Shown here piece by piece: positions 38,040-46,540 of a stretch of DNA of 64,000 nt. A model generated the notes under the pieces. It ran no database searches. It had not been told where the DNA came from and saw only the letters and a list, made by a program, of their open reading frames with translations. The stretch covers positions 871,518 through 935,517 of the forward strand of contig NZ_CP084028.1 of NCBI RefSeq assembly GCF_020181595.1. Reading direction: 5' to 3'. This DNA comes from [Mycobacterium] vasticus (GTDB taxonomy: Bacteria > Actinomycetota > Actinomycetes > Mycobacteriales > Mycobacteriaceae). Position 1 is the first letter of the stretch. Every line of letters starts with the position of its first letter. Position numbers and translations under genes: made by a program.

Positions 38040-38695
38040 CGAGACCCGAACCGGCGCGCATCCTGCTCGTCGACGATCACGCCCTGGTGCGCAGTGGGCT
38101 GCGGATGATCCTGGACGCCGAATCGGACCTTCGCGTGGTGGCCGAAGCGGCCGACGGCGCCGAGGCACTGACCATCCTGCGGGACACCCCGACCGACCTG
38201 GCGATCCTGGACATCGCGATGCCCCGGATGACCGGGTTGCAGGCTGCGCGGGAGATCGAACGCAGCCATCCCCACGTGCGGATGCTGATGCTGTCCATGT
38301 ACGACAACGAGCAGTACCTGTTCGAAGCGCTCAAGGCCGGCGCGTCCGGTTACGTGCTGAAATCCGTCGCCGACCGCGACCTGATCGAGGCCTGCCGCGC
38401 CACGATGCGCGGCGAGCCCTTTCTGTACGCCGGCGCGGTGACCGCCTTGATCCGGGACCACCTGCACCGGGCACGCCAGGGCGACTCGGTGCCGGACAAC
38501 ATCCTGACGCCGCGTGAGGAGGAAGTCCTGAAGTTGATCGCCGAGGGGCTCTCGGCCCGTGAGATCGCCAAAACCCTCGGCATCAGTGCCAAGACGGTCG
38601 ACCGGCACCGGACCAACACCCTGCAGAAACTGGGGCTGCGCGATCGCTTGGCATTGACCCGGTATGCGATCAGGACGGGCCTGATAGAGCCCTAG
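38036..38695 (+). CDS. NarL/FixJ-family response regulator
   Basis: 219 residues from a GTG overlapping the kinase stop. Receiver domain with acidic pocket LLVDDH and phosphoacceptor Asp59 in AILDIAMP; Lys in YVLKSV. The C-terminal LuxR-type helix-turn-helix reads LTPREEEVLKLIAEGLSAREIAKTLGISAKTVDRHR. It is the cognate partner of the upstream kinase. Likely targets are the divergent PPE gene and perhaps the downstream Mrp operon, but this is positional inference. Confidence 0.92.
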   Translation: MTRPEPARILLVDDHALVRSGLRMILDAESDLRVVAEAADGAEALTILRDTPTDLAILDIAMPRMTGLQAAREIERSHPHVRMLMLSMYDNEQYLFEALKAGASGYVLKSVADRDLIEACRATMRGEPFLYAGAVTALIRDHLHRARQGDSVPDNILTPREEEVLKLIAEGLSAREIAKTLGISAKTVDRHRTNTLQKLGLRDRLALTRYAIRTGLIEP

Positions 38696-38701
38696 CGTCA
38701 A

Positions 38702-38749
38702 CAGCCCGTAGGGCCTATGGGGGTAGCACCCCCCGCCGAATGCGGGCTG
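38702..38749 (+). terminator. Nested hairpin after the response regulator gene
   Basis: Outer arms CAGCCCG (38702-38708) and CGGGCTG (38743-38749) enclose an inner stem GGGGGT-AGC-ACCCCC (38719-38733). It begins seven bases after the stop codon. There is no T-run, so it may be a mycobacterial U-less terminator or a structured element in the 294-base gap before the Mrp operon. A weak promoter candidate for mrp (TTGGTG 38808-38813, TACGAT 38830-38835, 16-base spacer) and a small hairpin AACTG-GAGA-CAGTT are also in this gap. Confidence 0.4.
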
Positions 38750-38989
38750 CATCCCATGGCGCCTCGCCAGTTCGCCACGGAAACTGGAGACAGTTCAGTC
38801 AGGATCCTTGGTGCGCATTGAGCAGACGGTACGATCCGGGCGTGGGTACGCAGGTCCACGAGGCGGTCTACCGTTTTGCCCGGGTGGGCAGTCGTTGACG
38901 TGTGTCCGACTGCGGCGTCGTCCGGCGCGCTGTCGCATGCTGCCGTGTCCTGATACCGATGCCTCGATGAGACCGGTCCGTGGAGAGTG

Positions 38990-41887
38990 ATGCTCGCGAT
39001 ACTGCTTGCCCATGCTGTTGGCACGGCTGCGGCACCGACGATGGTGCGCAGGTGGGGTCGGGCGGCGTTCTATCCGTTGGGCGCGATCCCGTTGCTGTCA
39101 CTGGTGTGGGTGGTGGGGAATTGGCCACCTGGACCGGGTGACGACCGGCGGGCGCTGATCAGCTGGGTGCCCGGACTGTCGATGGACATCGCGCTGCGCT
39201 TCGACACGCTGGCCGCGATCATGTGCGTGCTGGCGTTGGGAATCGGTGCGCTGGTGCTGTTCTACTGCGCCGAGTATTTCCGCCCGGTCAGCCCGCACAC
39301 CGAACTCGACCCGCGACTGCCCAGCTTCGCCGCGAAAATGCTGGGGTTCGCCGGGTCCATGTTCGGGCTGATGGTCGCCGACAACATGTTGGTGCTCTAC
39401 GTGTTCTGGGAACTGACCACGGTGTTGTCGTTCCTGCTGATCGGCCACTACGCCGAACGCGCGGTCAACCGGCGCGCCGCCATCCAGGCGTTGGTGGTCA
39501 CCACAGCCGGTGGGTTGGCCATGTTGGTCGGCATCATCATGCTGGGCCAGAGGGCCGGCAGCTACCTGCTGTCGGACCTGGTGGCCGATCCGCCGTCGGG
39601 GACGGTCGTCACCGTCGGTGTGCTGCTGGTCCTGGTCGGCGCGCTGAGCAAGTCGGCGATTGTGCCGCTGCACTTCTGGCTGCCGGGCGCGATGGCGGCA
39701 CCGACACCGGTCAGTGCCTACCTGCACGCCGCCGCGATGGTCAAGGCCGGGATCTATCTGGTGGCGCGGTTGACGCCGGGATTCGCCGACTCGCCGGGAT
39801 GGCGGCCGACGGTGGTGGTCCTGGGCCTGGCCACCGCCCTGTTGGCGGGCTGGCGCGCTATCCGCGAATACGACCTGAAGCTGGTGTTGGCCTACAGCAC
39901 GGTCAGCCAGTTGGGAATGATGATCGTGCTGGTCGGCGGCGGTGGTCGTGATCTGATGCTGGCAGGCCTGACCGCCATGTGCGCACATGCGGCGGCCAAG
40001 GCGGCGCTGTTCATGGTGGTGGGGATCATCGACCATGCCACCGGCACCCGCGATCTGCGCGAGCTGGCCGGATTGGGCCGCCGCGCGCCGGGGCTGTTCG
40101 TGGTTGCGGCGGCGGCCGCCGCGAGTATGGCCGGGGTGCCACCGTTCATCGGCTTCATCGCCAAGGAGGCCATCTACGGGACCGAGGCTCAGGCACCCGC
40201 GCTGGGTTCCTCCGGCCCGTACGTCTTGGGTGCGGCGGTCGTCGCCTCGATGTTCACCGTGATCTACAGCGCGCGGTTCATCTGGGGCGGCTTCGCAGGC
40301 AAGGGCCGGACCGAGCCCAGCGCCGACGTCGCCGAGATGCACCGGCCGACCATGGCCTTCCTGGCGGCGCCGGCCGTATTGGCCGCCGCCAGCCTGGCCC
40401 TGGGCCTGTGGCCGTTGGTGCTGGACACCGCGCTGCACGGCTACGCCGACACCGTGCCCTACGGGATGACGTACCACCTGGCGCTGTGGCACGGTGCGGG
40501 ACTGCCGGTGTTCCTGTCGGCGGGGGTACTGCTGGTGGGCTTCGGGGTGTTCGCCGCGCGCGGCCCACTGCGGCTGGCCCGGCTGCGCCGGCTGCCGCTG
40601 GGCAAGGCCGATCAGATGTACGACGACTTCCTGCGGGTGCTCGATGTGGCCGCGGTGCGGTTGACCGCGATCACCCAGCGTGGGTCCCTGCCGGTCAACC
40701 AGGCGGTGATCTTCGCGACGCTGGTGCTGCTGCCGCTGACGGTGCTGATGTTGGGTGCGCGTGACCGGGTCGATCTGCGGCTGTGGGATACGCCGTTGCA
40801 GCTCACGCTGGCCGTGTTGGTGGTTTCCGGCGGGATCGGCGCCACGGTGGCTCGCAACCGGCTGTCCGCGGTGTTGATGGTCGGGGTGACCGGGTATGGC
40901 TGCGCCGCGGCGTTCGCGTTCCACGGGGCTCCCGACCTGGCGTTGACCCAGTTGCTCGTCGAGACCGTGACCCTGGTGATCTTCGTGCTGGTGCTGCGAA
41001 CGCTGCCGGCGGAGGCAGAGCGTCCCTCGATGGCGATGAACCGGCTGCCCCGGGCGTTGCTGGCCATGTCGGTCGGCGCCGCCGTCGCGGTGCTGGGGGC
41101 CTTCGCGATGGCGGCGCGCACCCGCGACGGGGTGGCCGGCCTGCTGCCTGCCGAGGCCTATGAGCGTGCCTACGGGGCCAACACCGTCAACGTGATCCTG
41201 GTCGACGTCCGGGCCTGGGACACCCTCGGGGAGATCTCGGTGTTGCTGGTCGCCGCGACCGGAGTGGCTTCGATGGTGTTCCGCAACCAGCGGTTCGGCC
41301 GCGCGCCACGCATCGCCGACGCCGGCGAACACCGCAAGGATTTGGGTGTGGCCACTCCCTACAGCCCGGCCATCGCGTCCACCACCTGGCTGCGCGGCAG
41401 CGACTACCACGATCCCAATCAACGGTCGCTGGTGTTGGAGGTGGCGACCCGGATCATCTTCCCGCTGATCATGGTGGTCTCGCTGTATTTCCTGTTCGCC
41501 GGGCACAACCACCCGGGCGGAGGTTTCGCCGGCGGGCTGGCCGCCGGGCTGGCACTGGCTCTGCGCTACGTGGCCGGTGGGCGATACGAACTCGGTGAGA
41601 CCCTGCCGCTGGACTCGGGCAAGATCCTGGGCGTCGGGCTGAGCCTGGTCGGGGGGACGGCGCTGGCGTCGCTGTTCTTCGGTGCGCCGGTGCTGTCGTC
41701 GGCGGCATGGGCCTTCACCCTGCCCGTGCTGGGCCCGGTCAAGGTGGTCTCCTCGGTGTTCTTCGATGTGGGGGTGTACCTCGTCGTGGTCGGCATGGTG
41801 CTCGATGTGCTGCGCAGTCTCGGTGCCCGACTGGACCAGGAACTGGAATCGCGGCCCGCTCGTCGACCGATAGCGAGGACGTCATGA
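38990..41887 (+). CDS. mrpA: Mrp antiporter fused subunits A and B
   Basis: 965 residues from the ATG at 38990 (a GTG directly before it is also in frame; GGAG lies four bases upstream). The first two-thirds are the large MrpA subunit, related to NuoL, with about 16 helices and ion-channel segments such as MKAGIYLVARLTPGF, preceded by LHAAAM. A DUF4040/MnhE-like segment follows. The C-terminal 150 residues (IIFPLIMVVSLYFLFAGHNHPGGGFAGGL) are a complete MnhB domain, so A and B are one protein. The complex exchanges monovalent cations such as Na+ for protons across the membrane. Stop and mrpC start overlap as ATGA. Confidence 0.93.
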   Translation: MLAILLAHAVGTAAAPTMVRRWGRAAFYPLGAIPLLSLVWVVGNWPPGPGDDRRALISWVPGLSMDIALRFDTLAAIMCVLALGIGALVLFYCAEYFRPVSPHTELDPRLPSFAAKMLGFAGSMFGLMVADNMLVLYVFWELTTVLSFLLIGHYAERAVNRRAAIQALVVTTAGGLAMLVGIIMLGQRAGSYLLSDLVADPPSGTVVTVGVLLVLVGALSKSAIVPLHFWLPGAMAAPTPVSAYLHAAAMVKAGIYLVARLTPGFADSPGWRPTVVVLGLATALLAGWRAIREYDLKLVLAYSTVSQLGMMIVLVGGGGRDLMLAGLTAMCAHAAAKAALFMVVGIIDHATGTRDLRELAGLGRRAPGLFVVAAAAAASMAGVPPFIGFIAKEAIYGTEAQAPALGSSGPYVLGAAVVASMFTVIYSARFIWGGFAGKGRTEPSADVAEMHRPTMAFLAAPAVLAAASLALGLWPLVLDTALHGYADTVPYGMTYHLALWHGAGLPVFLSAGVLLVGFGVFAARGPLRLARLRRLPLGKADQMYDDFLRVLDVAAVRLTAITQRGSLPVNQAVIFATLVLLPLTVLMLGARDRVDLRLWDTPLQLTLAVLVVSGGIGATVARNRLSAVLMVGVTGYGCAAAFAFHGAPDLALTQLLVETVTLVIFVLVLRTLPAEAERPSMAMNRLPRALLAMSVGAAVAVLGAFAMAARTRDGVAGLLPAEAYERAYGANTVNVILVDVRAWDTLGEISVLLVAATGVASMVFRNQRFGRAPRIADAGEHRKDLGVATPYSPAIASTTWLRGSDYHDPNQRSLVLEVATRIIFPLIMVVSLYFLFAGHNHPGGGFAGGLAAGLALALRYVAGGRYELGETLPLDSGKILGVGLSLVGGTALASLFFGAPVLSSAAWAFTLPVLGPVKVVSSVFFDVGVYLVVVGMVLDVLRSLGARLDQELESRPARRPIARTS

Positions 41888-42348
41888 CCGCACATCTGGT
41901 TCCGCTGCTGATGGCCGCCGGGCTCACCGCCTGCGGGGTGTACATGCTGCTGGAGCGCAACCTCACCCGGGCGCTGCTGGGCCTGATGATGATCGGCAAT
42001 GCCATCAACCTGCTGATCATCGACGTCTCCGGGCCGGGCGGCAGCCCGCCGATCTACAACAGCACCGAGGGGATGGAGACCGACGCCGACCCATTGGCAC
42101 AGGCGATGGTGTTGACCGCCATCGTCATCACCATGGGTATCGGCGCGTTCGTGCTGGCCCTGACCTACCGCTCCTACAACCTGACCACCACCGACGACAT
42201 CGGTGACGACCACGAATCCACCAGGCTGTCCCAACTCTCCGACGAGGAGATCATCGCCGCCGAGGAAGACCACAGCGAGCCGGTGGCGCCCGGCGAATTG
42301 GACGCCGTCGTGGAAAGCGCCGTCACCGAAAGCGGGGTGCTGCGGTGA
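41884..42348 (+). CDS. mrpC: Mrp antiporter subunit C
   Basis: 154 residues; NuoK-like with three membrane helices (MTAHLVPLLMAAGLTACGV, LLGLMMIGNAINLLIIDVSG, MVLTAIVITMGIGAFVLAL) and the conserved segment DPLAQAMVLTAIVI. The last 50 residues form an acidic cytoplasmic tail (SDEEIIAAEEDHSEPVAPGE) longer than in typical MrpC. It overlaps mrpA by four bases and mrpD by four bases. Confidence 0.93.
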   Translation: MTAHLVPLLMAAGLTACGVYMLLERNLTRALLGLMMIGNAINLLIIDVSGPGGSPPIYNSTEGMETDADPLAQAMVLTAIVITMGIGAFVLALTYRSYNLTTTDDIGDDHESTRLSQLSDEEIIAAEEDHSEPVAPGELDAVVESAVTESGVLR

Positions 42349-43943
42349 GCCTCGCTGCTGTGCTGATCCCGCTTCCGGTGCTGCTGCCCACCTTGGGTGC
42401 GGCGCTGACCCTCATCGTCGGCCGACGGCCAAAGTTGCAGCGGCCGATCACCATTGGGGTTCTGTGCGCGGTGGTGATAGTCAGTGCCGCATTGCTGTAT
42501 CTGACCGACCGGGACGGCACCCTGGTGTTGCATGTCGGTGGCTGGGGCCCGATCGAGGGTGAGATGGGGCCGCTGGGCATCAGTTTGGTGGTCGACCGGC
42601 TGTCGGCGCTGATGCTGGTGGTGTCGGCGGTCGTGCTGCTGGCGGTGATGGTCTACGCCATCGGGCAGGGAGTCCGCGACGGCGATGACCGTCAGCCGGT
42701 GTCGATCTTCCTGCCCACCTACCTGACCCTGGCCACCGGTGTCTCCCTGGCCTTCCTGGCCGGTGACCTGTTCAACCTGTTCGTCGGATTCGAGATGCTG
42801 CTGGCGGCGAGCTTCGTGCTGCTGACCATCGGCGCCAGCGCCGAACGCATCCGCGCCGGGATCGGCTACGTGATGGTCTCGATGACGTCGTCGTTGATCT
42901 TCCTGCTCGGCATCGCCCTGGTCTATGCCACCACGGGCACGCTGAACCTGGCGGAGCTGGCCACCCGGACCGGCGACCTGCCCGGCGGCACCCGCAGTGC
43001 GGTGTTCGCGGTGTTGCTGGTGGCGTTCGGCATCAAGGCCGCGGTCTTCCCGCTGTCGGCGTGGTTGCCCGATTCCTATCCCACCGCGCCAGCCCCGATC
43101 ACCGCGGTGTTCGCCGGCATTCTGACCAAAGTCGGTGTGTACGCGATCATCCGAGCGCATTCGCTGCTGTTTCCCGACGGCGGGCTGGACTCGGTGCTGC
43201 TGGTCGCGGCGCTGCTGACCATGCTGGTCGGCATCTTCGGTGCGATCGCACAGAGCGACATCAAACGGGTGCTGTCATTCACCTTGGTCAGCCACATCGG
43301 ATTCATGGTGTTCGGGATCGCGTTGTCGAGCCAGTTGGGCATGTCCGGCGCCATCTTCTACGTGATGCACCACATCATCGTGATGACGACGCTGTTCCTG
43401 GCGGCCGGACTGATCGAACGTCAAGGCGGCGCGTCGTCTGTGAAGCGTTTGGGCGGCCTGGTGGCGAACCCGTTGCTGGCGTTCGTGTTCCTGATCCCGG
43501 CATTCAATCTTGGTGGTATACCGCCGTTTTCAGGGTTCATCGGCAAGACGGCGGTGCTGCAGGCCGGTGTCAGTGACGGATCGGTGCTGGCCTGGTGTCT
43601 GGTGGGCGGTGCGGTGGTGACCAGCCTGCTGACCCTGTTCGTGCTGGCGCGGGTGTGGACCAAGTCGTTCTGGCGGCTGCGCAGCGACGCCCCCGAGGGA
43701 GCGCTGGTGAGCGCCGTGCCGCCGGTACTGCTCGACGACGTCGCCGAGGTCGCCTACGACGACCGCGACGACGTGGGCCGGATGCCGGTTGGGATGGTGG
43801 TGCCGACGCTGGCCCTGATCGCGTTAGGGCTGGCGTTCACCGTGCTGGCCGGCCCGATCTTCGGCTATACCGAGCGCGCCGCAGCCGAAGTGCTCGATCG
43901 CGGCGAATACATCTCGGCGGTGCTGACCGGAGGTGCGCCGTGA
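42345..43943 (+). CDS. mrpD: Mrp antiporter subunit D
   Basis: 532 residues from a GTG overlapping the mrpC stop. NuoM/N-like with about 14 helices. Conserved antiporter segments are visible: FVGFEMLLAASFVLLTIGAS with the key Glu, AVFPLSAWLPDSYPTAPAPITAVFAGILTKVGVY with the Lys of the transport path, and LVSHIGFMVFGIAL. With MrpA it forms the ion-translocating core. The C-terminal loop before the last helix carries a charged insertion (DDVAEVAYDDRDD). Confidence 0.94.
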   Translation: MSLAAVLIPLPVLLPTLGAALTLIVGRRPKLQRPITIGVLCAVVIVSAALLYLTDRDGTLVLHVGGWGPIEGEMGPLGISLVVDRLSALMLVVSAVVLLAVMVYAIGQGVRDGDDRQPVSIFLPTYLTLATGVSLAFLAGDLFNLFVGFEMLLAASFVLLTIGASAERIRAGIGYVMVSMTSSLIFLLGIALVYATTGTLNLAELATRTGDLPGGTRSAVFAVLLVAFGIKAAVFPLSAWLPDSYPTAPAPITAVFAGILTKVGVYAIIRAHSLLFPDGGLDSVLLVAALLTMLVGIFGAIAQSDIKRVLSFTLVSHIGFMVFGIALSSQLGMSGAIFYVMHHIIVMTTLFLAAGLIERQGGASSVKRLGGLVANPLLAFVFLIPAFNLGGIPPFSGFIGKTAVLQAGVSDGSVLAWCLVGGAVVTSLLTLFVLARVWTKSFWRLRSDAPEGALVSAVPPVLLDDVAEVAYDDRDDVGRMPVGMVVPTLALIALGLAFTVLAGPIFGYTERAAAEVLDRGEYISAVLTGGAP

Positions 43944-44467
43944 GAACGATCGCGCTGCGGATCTTCGGGGTGTGCGCCCTGTCCATCGTCTGGACCCTGC
44001 TGTGGGGCCGCTTCACGGTCCCCAATCTGGTCAACGGTGCAGTTGTCGCGGTGGCCATCATGGTCTTGTTGCCGTTGCCGCCGGTGCCGGTGCGGGGCCG
44101 GTTGCATCTGGTTCCGCTGCTGAAGCTGACCGGGCTGTTCTGCTGGTATCTGGCGGCCTCCAGTGCCCAGTTGATGTGGCTGGCCGTCAGACCAGGCCCA
44201 CCACCGCTCACCGGTGTGCTGCGGGTGCAGCTGAGCATCAAATCCGATCTGGTGCTGGTGCTGGCCTCCAGCATCATCACCCTGATTCCCGGTTCGATGG
44301 TGCTGGAGATCGACCAGGTGCGACGCATCTTGTACTGCCACGTGATCGACGTCGGGTCGGCCCAATCGGTCGAGCGCTTCCATCACCAGGTGGCACAGGT
44401 CGAGCGACTGTTGCTGGACGCCTTCGAGCGCGACTCGGAGTGGATACCGGTGGGAGGCAACTCGTGA
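43940..44467 (+). CDS. mrpE: Mrp antiporter subunit E
   Basis: 175 residues from the GTG at 43940, which overlaps the mrpD stop; the frame is open much further upstream but only as a shadow of mrpD. It has two or three N-terminal helices (IFGVCALSIVWTLLWGRFT, LVNGAVVAVAIMVLLPLP), then the conserved MrpE segment VLRVQLSIKSDLVLVLASSIITLIPGSMVLEID and a cytoplasmic end. MrpE is required for full assembly. The stop overlaps mrpF (GTGA). Confidence 0.92.
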   Translation: MRTIALRIFGVCALSIVWTLLWGRFTVPNLVNGAVVAVAIMVLLPLPPVPVRGRLHLVPLLKLTGLFCWYLAASSAQLMWLAVRPGPPPLTGVLRVQLSIKSDLVLVLASSIITLIPGSMVLEIDQVRRILYCHVIDVGSAQSVERFHHQVAQVERLLLDAFERDSEWIPVGGNS

Positions 44468-44745
44468 ACGTGCTGTGGGGCAGCGCAGGCGTGCTGTTGG
44501 GAGTCGCAGCGATCATCACGATGTACCGGCTGCTGGCCGGACCGTCCACGCTGGACCGACTGGTGGCGCTCGACACTCTGGCTGCGATGACGATGTGTGG
44601 AATCGGCACGTGGGCCGCGGTCACCCGGGACACCACCGCGACCTACAGCCTCGCGGCGCTGGCTCTGGTGGGCTTCATCGGATCGGTGAGTGTGGCTCGG
44701 TTCCGAGTGCCTGACGAGCCGCTGGACTCGGGGAGGCAGCCGTGA
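44464..44745 (+). CDS. mrpF: Mrp antiporter subunit F
   Basis: 93 residues with three helices (VLWGSAGVLLGVAAIITMYRLL, LVALDTLAAMTMCGIGTWAAV, TYSLAALALVGFIGSVSVAR) and the family's RLLAGPSTLDRLVALD loop. Starts at a GTG overlapping the mrpE stop and ends overlapping the mrpG start. The frame upstream of 44464 belongs to the mrpE shadow. Confidence 0.92.
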   Translation: MNVLWGSAGVLLGVAAIITMYRLLAGPSTLDRLVALDTLAAMTMCGIGTWAAVTRDTTATYSLAALALVGFIGSVSVARFRVPDEPLDSGRQP

Positions 44746-45131
44746 TGGTGCTCGACGTGATCGCTGCGGTGCTGGTGCTCGCCGGGTCGGTGCTGGCGCT
44801 GACGGCGGCGATCGGGGTGGTCCGGTTGCCGGACACCTTGGCCCGGATGCACTCGGCCACCAAGCCCCAGGTGTTGGGCTTGATACTGGTGCTGGTCGGG
44901 GCGTTGATTCGGCTGCGCGGCAGCCACGACGCCGGGATGGTGACCGTGAGCATCATCTTCACCCTGATCACCGCACCGGTGGTCGCGCATCGGGTCGGCC
45001 GGCTGGCCTACCAGGAGCAGGACATGACCGAAGTGCTGGCCGTCGACCAGTTGGTAGAGCTCACCGACGAGGATCAGGATGTCAGTCGACCGGGCGCAGC
45101 ACCGCCACCAGGAAATCCGAGTCCGCGGTGA
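44742..45131 (+). CDS. mrpG: Mrp antiporter subunit G
   Basis: 129 residues from the GTG at 44742 (ATG at 44745 is the alternative; GGGAGG lies five bases before the GTG). It has three helices and the diagnostic GVVRLPDTLARMHSATKPQVLGLILVLVG. It completes the seven-subunit set A-G. The C-terminal 17 codons overlap the convergent methyltransferase gene by 50 bases, so the end of the protein (DVSRPGAAPPPGNPSPR) is probably under little constraint. Confidence 0.92.
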   Translation: MMVLDVIAAVLVLAGSVLALTAAIGVVRLPDTLARMHSATKPQVLGLILVLVGALIRLRGSHDAGMVTVSIIFTLITAPVVAHRVGRLAYQEQDMTEVLAVDQLVELTDEDQDVSRPGAAPPPGNPSPR

Positions 45132-45690
45132 ACGGACGTAGATCCCAGGTGCCCAAACGTAATTCGGCGGTGAGACCGGCCGTTGTCGCGTCGTCGAAGA
45201 ACTGGTCGAACTCGTAGTCGCGGTCGGCACCGAATCCGATCACGATGCGCCCGTCGTCGGCGCAGTGATTATGCAGCCGCCGCAGGATCTCGACGCGGGT
45301 GCTCGGGGCGACGAACGTCATGACGTTGCCCGCCGACACGATGACATCGAACGGCTCGGCGATTCCGCGGGCGGGCAGATCGAGCTCGGCGAGGTCGCCC
45401 ACCAGATAGCGCGGTCCGGGATAGTCCTGTTCGGCGGCCTCGATGAGTTCCGGGTCGACGTCGACGCCGACCACGTCGTGCCCGTCGGCGGACAGGACAC
45501 CGGCCACCCGGCCGGGACCGCAGCCGGCGTCGAGGATGCGCGCACCACGGGCGGCCAGCGCGTCGATGAAACGTGCTTCGCCGGCCAGATCGTTACCGGC
45601 GCGGGCCATTTCGCGGAATCGCTCGATGTACCACTGCGAATGCCCGGGATCGTCGGCGACTTTCTGCATCCAGAGGCTCTGCTCGACCAT
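45082..45690 (-). CDS. Class I SAM-dependent methyltransferase
   Basis: 202 residues. SAM-binding motif I is ARILDAGCGPGRVAGVL, with VVGVDVDPELIEAA as motif II and FDVIVSAGNVMTF as motif IV. This resembles small uncharacterised mycobacterial methyltransferases acting on small molecules. No substrate domain is visible. It is convergent with mrpG (50-base overlap) and lies 26 bases downstream of the LpqN-like gene on the same strand, so it could be the last gene of that operon. Role there is unknown. Confidence 0.82.
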   Translation of the reverse strand: MVEQSLWMQKVADDPGHSQWYIERFREMARAGNDLAGEARFIDALAARGARILDAGCGPGRVAGVLSADGHDVVGVDVDPELIEAAEQDYPGPRYLVGDLAELDLPARGIAEPFDVIVSAGNVMTFVAPSTRVEILRRLHNHCADDGRIVIGFGADRDYEFDQFFDDATTAGLTAELRLGTWDLRPFTADSDFLVAVLRPVD

Positions 45691-45716
45691 GGGTGCATTG
45701 TCGCAGGGCGGTCGCG

Positions 45717-46223
45717 CTACTGGTCGGGCAGGCGGACTTCGAGTGAGTGCAGGATCGACGTCTTCGCGGCGGCGTAGTGCGGGTTGTCGGCGTCGGTGGT
45801 CTGGATGGTGACGGTCACGGCCCAGATGCGGTCTTTGGCGTTCTGCACCGCGACGATCAGGCCGGTCGCGGAGCGGCCCTGCAGGTTGTACTCGATGGTT
45901 CTGCTGGCGAACCCCGAGACGGTGCCGGGGCTTTCGGTGTCGATCTCCCCGACGATGTCGATGATCGCGGCGCGCTCCTTGGCCAGGGCCTGCGACGGGA
46001 CCCCGGCCTGGCCGGTGAGCTCTTCGAGGGTCACGACCGCGTTGGGCGTGAAGCCGTGCAGTCGCAGGTCCTGGTTGAACAGGATGCCGCGGATCGCCGT
46101 GTCGTCCTTACCCGGCATGAAGCCCCAACCCGGGGGCTGGGGGACGGTGATCGTCGGCTCGTCCGGGGTGCGGGGGGCCAGCTGGATGGGTTCTCCGGCG
46201 GGCGGGTGATCCGAAATGTCCAT
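45717..46223 (-). CDS. LpqN/LpqT-family protein without signal peptide
   Basis: 168 residues from the ATG at 46223; AGGAG lies 11 bases upstream. The region TITVPQPPGWGFMPG through TGLIVAVQNAKDRIWAVTVTIQ matches the Lpp-LpqN domain of mycobacterial lipoproteins. Here there is no signal peptide or lipobox: the protein begins MDISDHPPAGEPIQL, so it is probably cytoplasmic. It is the third downstream gene of the DUF2563 / glycine-zipper operon and resembles LpqN-like proteins found beside ESX-associated genes. Possible chaperone or adaptor role is inference only. Confidence 0.75.
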   Translation of the reverse strand: MDISDHPPAGEPIQLAPRTPDEPTITVPQPPGWGFMPGKDDTAIRGILFNQDLRLHGFTPNAVVTLEELTGQAGVPSQALAKERAAIIDIVGEIDTESPGTVSGFASRTIEYNLQGRSATGLIVAVQNAKDRIWAVTVTIQTTDADNPHYAAAKTSILHSLEVRLPDQ

Positions 46224-46248
46224 CAATGCCACCACTCCTATCGTCAAA

Positions 46249-46476
46249 TCAGAAGAATGCCTTGCGGAAGTAGGCGGCGCCGAAGCCGAGGTAGGCGAAG
46301 AACGCTCCGCCAACGACGGCGGTGATCAGATCTGATGTCTCAGGATTCTTCACCGCGCTGTAGAGCGCGACGGCGAATAACGCTGTACACACCATGGGGC
46401 CGATGAGCCAAAACAGCCATTTCGACTTCGCGTCCTTACGGGGGTCCACGGGGATTGCGATGGCAAGCATGACCAC
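46249..46476 (-). CDS. Small multi-helix membrane protein, putative immunity protein
   Basis: At least 75 residues with hydrophobic segments MLAIAIPV, KWLFWLIGPMVCTALFAVALYSAV and LITAVVGGAFFAYLGFGAAYF. The GTG at 46476 and ATG at 46470 cut the first helix short, and no ribosome site precedes either. A strong AAGGAG lies at 46523-46528, and the frame is open back to it, adding ITISNAERIIFAAAVV and completing helix 1. Near the site only non-standard ATC codons (46518, 46512) are in frame, so the real start is uncertain. It lies 64 bases (or 22 with the upstream start) after the glycine-zipper gene. An immunity role against that protein is inference. Confidence 0.6.
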   Translation of the reverse strand: MVMLAIAIPVDPRKDAKSKWLFWLIGPMVCTALFAVALYSAVKNPETSDLITAVVGGAFFAYLGFGAAYFRKAFF

Positions 46477-46540
46477 CGCGGCGGCGAAGATGATGCGCTC
46501 TGCGTTACTGATGGTGATCGTTCTCCTTCATCTGCCCGGC

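Noticed and set aside
38842..38898. A 18-codon leader peptide frame (GTG start) before the Mrp operon
   Set aside because: No ribosome site, no runs of regulatory codons and no attenuator-like pairing could be shown.
39098..41512. An 804-codon open frame on the minus strand opposite mrpA
   Set aside because: It is antisense to a well-recognised membrane subunit, is rich in Gln/His/Arg/Gly without domain character, and arises from the codon bias of a high-GC gene.
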